Assembly: GCA_029228645.1 (NCBI GenBank)
Contig: JAPTHR010000002.1
Location: forward strand, 124,001-188,000
From: Gammaproteobacteria bacterium Milos-ODIII6
GTDB lineage: Bacteria > Pseudomonadota > Gammaproteobacteria > Chromatiales > Chromatiaceae
Reading direction: 5' to 3'
Length of the DNA stretch: 64,000 nt
Both the position numbers and the translations under genes were made by a program. Under the pieces are notes generated by a model. It saw only the letters and a program-made list of their open reading frames with translations. It was not told where the DNA came from and searched no databases. Below, one piece after another: positions 60,480-64,000 of the stretch. Numbering within the stretch: the stretch's first letter is position 1; each line of letters starts with the position of its first letter.

Positions 60480-60899
60480 TCAGTTGTCGGCGAGAACCTT
60501 TTCCTTCATCTCGCGGCGTTCCTGGGCATCGATGCTCAGGGTCGCGATCGGACGGGCCTCGAGGCGACCGACCCCGATGGGGTCCCCGGTATCCTCACAG
60601 TAGCCGTAGCTGCCGTCATCGATGCGCTCGAGCGCCTGTTCGATCTTGCGCTGCAGCTTGCGGTAGCGATCGCGGGTACGCAACTCGAGGCCGTGTTCGC
60701 TCTCGCGATTGGCGCGGTCGGCCTCGTCCCCCACTTCCTGGTGAGAGGTGTCACGCAGGTTGTCCAGGGTTTCCTGTGACTCCCGCATCAGCTCCTCACG
60801 CCAGGCCAGCAGCTTTCTGCGGAAGTACTCCAGCTGCATGGGATTCATGTATTCCTCATCGGGACTCGGGCGATAATCGGCTGTCAGTTCCACGGTCAT
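60480..60899 (-). CDS. dksA: RNA polymerase-binding regulator DksA, cysteine-poor form
   Basis: This 139-residue protein has the DksA coiled coil (about 30-90, with the tip acidic DTSHQEVGDEADRA) and the C-terminal globular segment GRLEARPIATLSIDAQERREMKEK. The zinc finger, normally four Cys, keeps only one (GYCEDTG); the later pair reads LSIDAQ. A TTG nine bases upstream is less likely because GGAG fits the ATG. DksA works with ppGpp in the stringent response. The Cys-poor type cannot be a standard zinc finger. Confidence 0.92.
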   Translation of the reverse strand: MTVELTADYRPSPDEEYMNPMQLEYFRRKLLAWREELMRESQETLDNLRDTSHQEVGDEADRANRESEHGLELRTRDRYRKLQRKIEQALERIDDGSYGYCEDTGDPIGVGRLEARPIATLSIDAQERREMKEKVLADN

Positions 60900-61027
60900 G
60901 CAACGCAACTCCTGGTGTTTTCAACGGCGCGGAGGGGTTTTACCGGCATGCCGGGGATAAATCAAGCGGCAACAGCAAAACGCGAGCAAGCGCCCCCAGT
61001 TGCCGGGTCCAGGCTCGGGCACGGCAG

Positions 61028-61942
61028 TCAGGCGGGGCTGGACCCCAAGTAGTCGGCAAACAGCCCGAGGAACACCACCAGGCCGAACCAGTTGTTGTTC
61101 AGGAAGGCGCGAAAACAGGCGCGACGATCGCGATGCCGGATCAGGACCTGCTGCCAGATGAACAAACCGCCGCCCGCCGCCAGCCCAAGCTGCCACCAAA
61201 ACCCGCGCCCGGCCATATCGCCCGCCTGCCACAGGAGCAGGAGCATGAGCAGCTGCAACAGGCCGATGATCAGGCGGTCGAAGCGGCCAAACAGGATGGC
61301 AGTCGACTTGATACCGACCCGCAGGTCGTCGTCGCGATCGACCATCGCGTACATGGTGTCGTAGATCAGGGCCCAGCTGACGGTCGCTCCGAACAGGACC
61401 CAGGCGAGTGGCGGCACCTGGTTTTGCAGCGCGGTAAAGGCCATCGGCACAGCCCAGCCAAACGCCATCCCCAGCACCAGCTGGGGCAGGTGGGTATAAC
61501 GCTTCATGAAGGGATAGACCGCCGCCAGCGCCGCCGCAATGAAGGAATGCAGAATGGTCAGGCGGTTGAGGAACAGGACCAGGCCGAAGGCCAACAGGCT
61601 GAGCACGACAAACAGCCAGAGCGCCTCGCGCGGACTGACCTTGCCGGTGGCCAGCGGCCTGGCGGCGGTTCGCTCGACCTGTCCGTCCACGTGGCGGTCA
61701 GCGTAATCATTGATCGCGCATCCGGCGGAGCGCATCAACGCCGTCCCGAGCACGAAAATCAGCACCACCCACCAGATCGGCTGCCCCTCACCGGCGAACC
61801 ACAGTGCCCACAGTGCCGGCCACAACAGCAGGAATATCCCGATCGGCCGGTCGGCACGCACCAGTCGCCAGTAGTCCCGCAGGCGGCGGCGCCATAGCGG
61901 CCCCTGTTCACGCAGGGCGTCGATGCGGGGATAGTGGATCAT
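61028..61942 (-). CDS. ubiA: 4-hydroxybenzoate polyprenyltransferase UbiA
   Basis: This 304-residue integral membrane enzyme attaches the isoprenoid tail to 4-hydroxybenzoate in ubiquinone synthesis. The two Asp-rich motifs are [15 protein letters not shown] (about 76-90) and [13 protein letters not shown] (about 199-211). About nine helices are seen. The start at 61942 overlaps the ubiC stop (ATGA). Ubiquinone supply matters for both oxidases in the window. Confidence 0.95.
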   Translation of the reverse strand: MIHYPRIDALREQGPLWRRRLRDYWRLVRADRPIGIFLLLWPALWALWFAGEGQPIWWVVLIFVLGTALMRSAGCAINDYADRHVDGQVERTAARPLATGKVSPREALWLFVVLSLLAFGLVLFLNRLTILHSFIAAALAAVYPFMKRYTHLPQLVLGMAFGWAVPMAFTALQNQVPPLAWVLFGATVSWALIYDTMYAMVDRDDDLRVGIKSTAILFGRFDRLIIGLLQLLMLLLLWQAGDMAGRGFWWQLGLAAGGGLFIWQQVLIRHRDRRACFRAFLNNNWFGLVVFLGLFADYLGSSPA

Positions 61943-62511
61943 TTGCGCCGCTCCGGGATCACTGGCAGGAATATCTCGTTCACCAGAAGCGGCTTGGCGG
62001 CATAGGAAAACAGGGTACGCCGTCCCCATATCTCACGCGGAGGCCGCTCCAGATGCGAACAGGCCGCGTGGAAAAGGGCATGCTGCGCGGTCAACCGAGC
62101 CACCTGAATTCCAAGCCGGCGGGTATGCGGGTTCGAGAACAACACCGCTCCCAGCGGCCGGTTGCCGAGATGCGCCAGGCGGCGCGCGGCTCCGCGCAGA
62201 CTGGTGGCGGGAATGAGCGTTCGCGCAAACACCCAGGGCTCGTCATTACAAAGAAGCTTTACCTCGCGCACCAGGGACAACACCCCGGCGGCCATATTCA
62301 GCTCGGACCGCTCACCGGGCAAGGATTTGCCCCATCCCTGTTTCTGCACCTGAACCTCGAAACGCCCCTCACAGGCGGACGTGAGCGCGCGCGTGAGCGA
62401 GCCGCTGTCGCGCAGCCAGGCCGAAACCTTGAGTGGCAGCAGGGAGGAGCGGACCTGGTCGAGCCCAACCCAGCGCGGTTCCGACAGGCTCGTTTTGCGG
62501 GAGTGAATCAT
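61939..62511 (-). CDS. ubiC: Chorismate pyruvate-lyase UbiC
   Basis: This 190-residue cytoplasmic enzyme makes 4-hydroxybenzoate from chorismate, the first committed step to ubiquinone. [13 protein letters not shown] (about 94-106) has the catalytic Arg region, and [25 protein letters not shown] near the end is the family's C-terminal signature. It precedes ubiA and follows recG, the usual gamma order. Confidence 0.93.
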   Translation of the reverse strand: MIHSRKTSLSEPRWVGLDQVRSSLLPLKVSAWLRDSGSLTRALTSACEGRFEVQVQKQGWGKSLPGERSELNMAAGVLSLVREVKLLCNDEPWVFARTLIPATSLRGAARRLAHLGNRPLGAVLFSNPHTRRLGIQVARLTAQHALFHAACSHLERPPREIWGRRTLFSYAAKPLLVNEIFLPVIPERRK

Positions 62512-62623
62512 GCGGCAACAAAGGGAACTTCACAGAGTCGAAGTATCGCACAAGGAACGAAGGCTCAGCCCACCCGGGACGCAGCCATCGGCAAAGGGCG
62601 CAAGCGCGCCCGCGCTGCGCGCG

Positions 62624-64000
62624 TCACACCACCGAGTAGTTGACCCGCTCGCCCAGCCAGCGCTGGATCAGCGCCTGCACCAGCCCCTCGTCCGGGAGCA
62701 GCTCCTCGGCGAGCGCCTGAACCTGGGGCACCAGTGCCTGGTCGCGCACCAGATCGGCGATGCGGAACTGCACCTCGCCGGTCTGGCGCGTCCCGAGGAC
62801 CTCGCCGGGCCCGCGCAGCTCGAGATCCTTTTGCGCGATCACGAAGCCGTCATTGCTTTCGCGCATGATTCCGAGACGCTCGCTGGCTAGCTGCCCGAGG
62901 GGAGAGCGGTACATGAGCACGCAGTGGCTCGCACGCGAACCACGCCCGACACGCCCGCGCAACTGGTGCAGCTGCGCCAGGCCAAGCCTTTCCGCATTCT
63001 CGATAATCATCAGACTGGCATTGGGCACGTCCACGCCAACCTCGATCACCGTGGTCGCCACCAGCAAATCGATCTCGCCCGACTTGAACGCCTGCATCAC
63101 CGCCTCCTTCCCGGCGGCCTTGAGGCGTCCGTGCACCAACCCGACCCGCAGTTCCGGCAAGGCCTCGGCAAGCGCGGCAGCGCTCTCCTCCGCGGCCTGG
63201 CACTGCAATGCCTCCGACTCCTCGATCAGGGTGCACACCCAATAGGCCTGGCGTCCCTGGGCGCAGTTTTCACCTACCCGCCGGACCACCTCATCGCGCC
63301 GTTGATCGGAGATCACCACCGTCTTGACCGGTGTGCGACCGGGAGGCAGTTCGTCGATGACGGAAAGATCGAGGTCGGCATAGGCGGTCATCGCCAGGGT
63401 GCGTGGGATGGGGGTGGCGGTCATGATCAGCTGGTGCGGGGTCACCTCGGCGCCCTTGGCGCGCATCGCAAGTCGCTGGTGCACGCCGAAACGGTGTTGC
63501 TCGTCGATGATCGCCAGCCCGAGGCGGGCAAAGCGGACCTCCTCCTGGAACAGCGCATGGGTCCCGATCACCAGGGGCAGGGTTCCCTCGGCCAGCTCGC
63601 GCAGCACCGATTCGCGGCGTTTACCCTTGTGCCGCCCACTCAACCAGCCCACCCGGACCCCCAGCGGTTCGAACCACTGCAGGAAATTAGTGCGGTGCTG
63701 TTCCGCCAAAAGTTCCGTGGGCGCCATCAGCGCGACCTGCCAACCGGCCTCGATCAGGCGGGCCGCCGCCAGCGCGGCAACCACGGTCTTGCCGCACCCC
63801 ACGTCACCCTGCACCAGGCGCAACATCGGATGACCCTCGGCCAAATCCCGCTGGATTTCCTCGCCAACGCGCTGTTGTGCGGCGGTCAGGCGGAACGACA
63901 AGCCCCGCAGCAGCCGGCTCGCCAGCCCGTCGCCATCCCCTCCCGCGAGTCGCGGAGCCGGATGAATCCTCTGCCGCGCACGCAACAGACGGAGACTGAG
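62624..64000 (-). CDS. recG: ATP-dependent DNA helicase RecG, C-terminal part
   Basis: The gene continues beyond the right edge; the visible 458 residues hold the helicase domains. Motif I GDVGCGKT, motif II DEQH, motif III TATPIPRTL, and motifs V and VI (ATTVIEVGVDVPNA, QLRGRVGRG) are intact. RecG rescues stalled forks and unwinds R-loops and Holliday structures. The wedge domain and the N-terminus are outside the window. ubiC follows after 112 bases. Confidence 0.94.
   Translation of the reverse strand, partial: LSLRLLRARQRIHPAPRLAGGDGDGLASRLLRGLSFRLTAAQQRVGEEIQRDLAEGHPMLRLVQGDVGCGKTVVAALAAARLIEAGWQVALMAPTELLAEQHRTNFLQWFEPLGVRVGWLSGRHKGKRRESVLRELAEGTLPLVIGTHALFQEEVRFARLGLAIIDEQHRFGVHQRLAMRAKGAEVTPHQLIMTATPIPRTLAMTAYADLDLSVIDELPPGRTPVKTVVISDQRRDEVVRRVGENCAQGRQAYWVCTLIEESEALQCQAAEESAAALAEALPELRVGLVHGRLKAAGKEAVMQAFKSGEIDLLVATTVIEVGVDVPNASLMIIENAERLGLAQLHQLRGRVGRGSRASHCVLMYRSPLGQLASERLGIMRESNDGFVIAQKDLELRGPGEVLGTRQTGEVQFRIADLVRDQALVPQVQALAEELLPDEGLVQALIQRWLGERVNYSVV

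Overview
The window is about 64 kb of high-GC, gene-dense chromosome from a gammaproteobacterium. Evidence for this is the recG-ubiC-ubiA order, the bioB-F-H-C-D operon, ftsY-ftsE-ftsX-rpoH, pilT/pilU next to yggS-proC-yggT, and class-specific markers such as DUF4426 and DUF2244. Two complete aerobic oxidase modules (cbb3 and caa3), a probable sulfur-globule protein and a hybrid peroxiredoxin-glutaredoxin suggest a respiratory, possibly sulfur-oxidising lineage (Chromatiales/Ectothiorhodospiraceae-like). That placement is an inference. I saw no tRNA, rRNA, CRISPR array, prophage or intact insertion sequence. The one mobile-type element is a 162-bp palindromic MITE upstream of rpoH.

Layout. 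0-15 kb: a truncated M1-like peptidase divergent from a ChaN-PDZ lipoprotein; an FtsH-HtrA-diguanylate cyclase operon; a GNAT enzyme; glutathione reductase and the peroxiredoxin-glutaredoxin; cbpA-cbpM behind a sigma-32-like promoter; a second diguanylate cyclase; mobA; a lone PEP-CTERM protein; a His-rich PDZ protein. 15-19 kb: moaB-moeA-moaD-moaE with four-base overlaps and a divergent PyrK-like flavoprotein. 19-24 kb: pilT/pilU, yggS, proC, yggT, yggU, DUF4426. 24-30 kb: gamma-glutamyltransferase, ferredoxin, coaD, rsmD and an M16 peptidase pair. 30-34 kb: ftsY, ftsE, ftsX, then rpoH.

34-43 kb holds the cbb3 oxidase genes ccoNOQP, then ccoG, a long fixH, ccoI and ccoS, plus a 30-residue membrane protein and the sulfur-globule-like gene. 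A heme-copper-oxidase-like subunit I that appears to lack the CuB di-histidine is transcribed divergently from ccoN. 45-54 kb holds the caa3 oxidase (ctaC, ctaD, a 40-residue protein, ctaG, ctaE) and its heme and copper assembly genes (SURF1, SCO-like, ctaA, cyoE). 54-64 kb holds the biotin operon headed by an unknown membrane protein, comF, a cysteine-poor dksA, ubiC-ubiA and the C-terminal part of recG.

Two regions deserve most attention. First, the rpoH control region stacks a sigma-E-like promoter, a perfect CIRCE operator and, in the predicted leader, a MITE whose symmetry centre is exactly its midpoint. Sigma-32 synthesis may therefore answer to envelope stress and to HrcA, with a long leader hairpin as a possible further layer. 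Second, the CuB-less oxidase homologue beside ccoNOQP is a candidate for an undescribed respiratory or heme-sensing protein.
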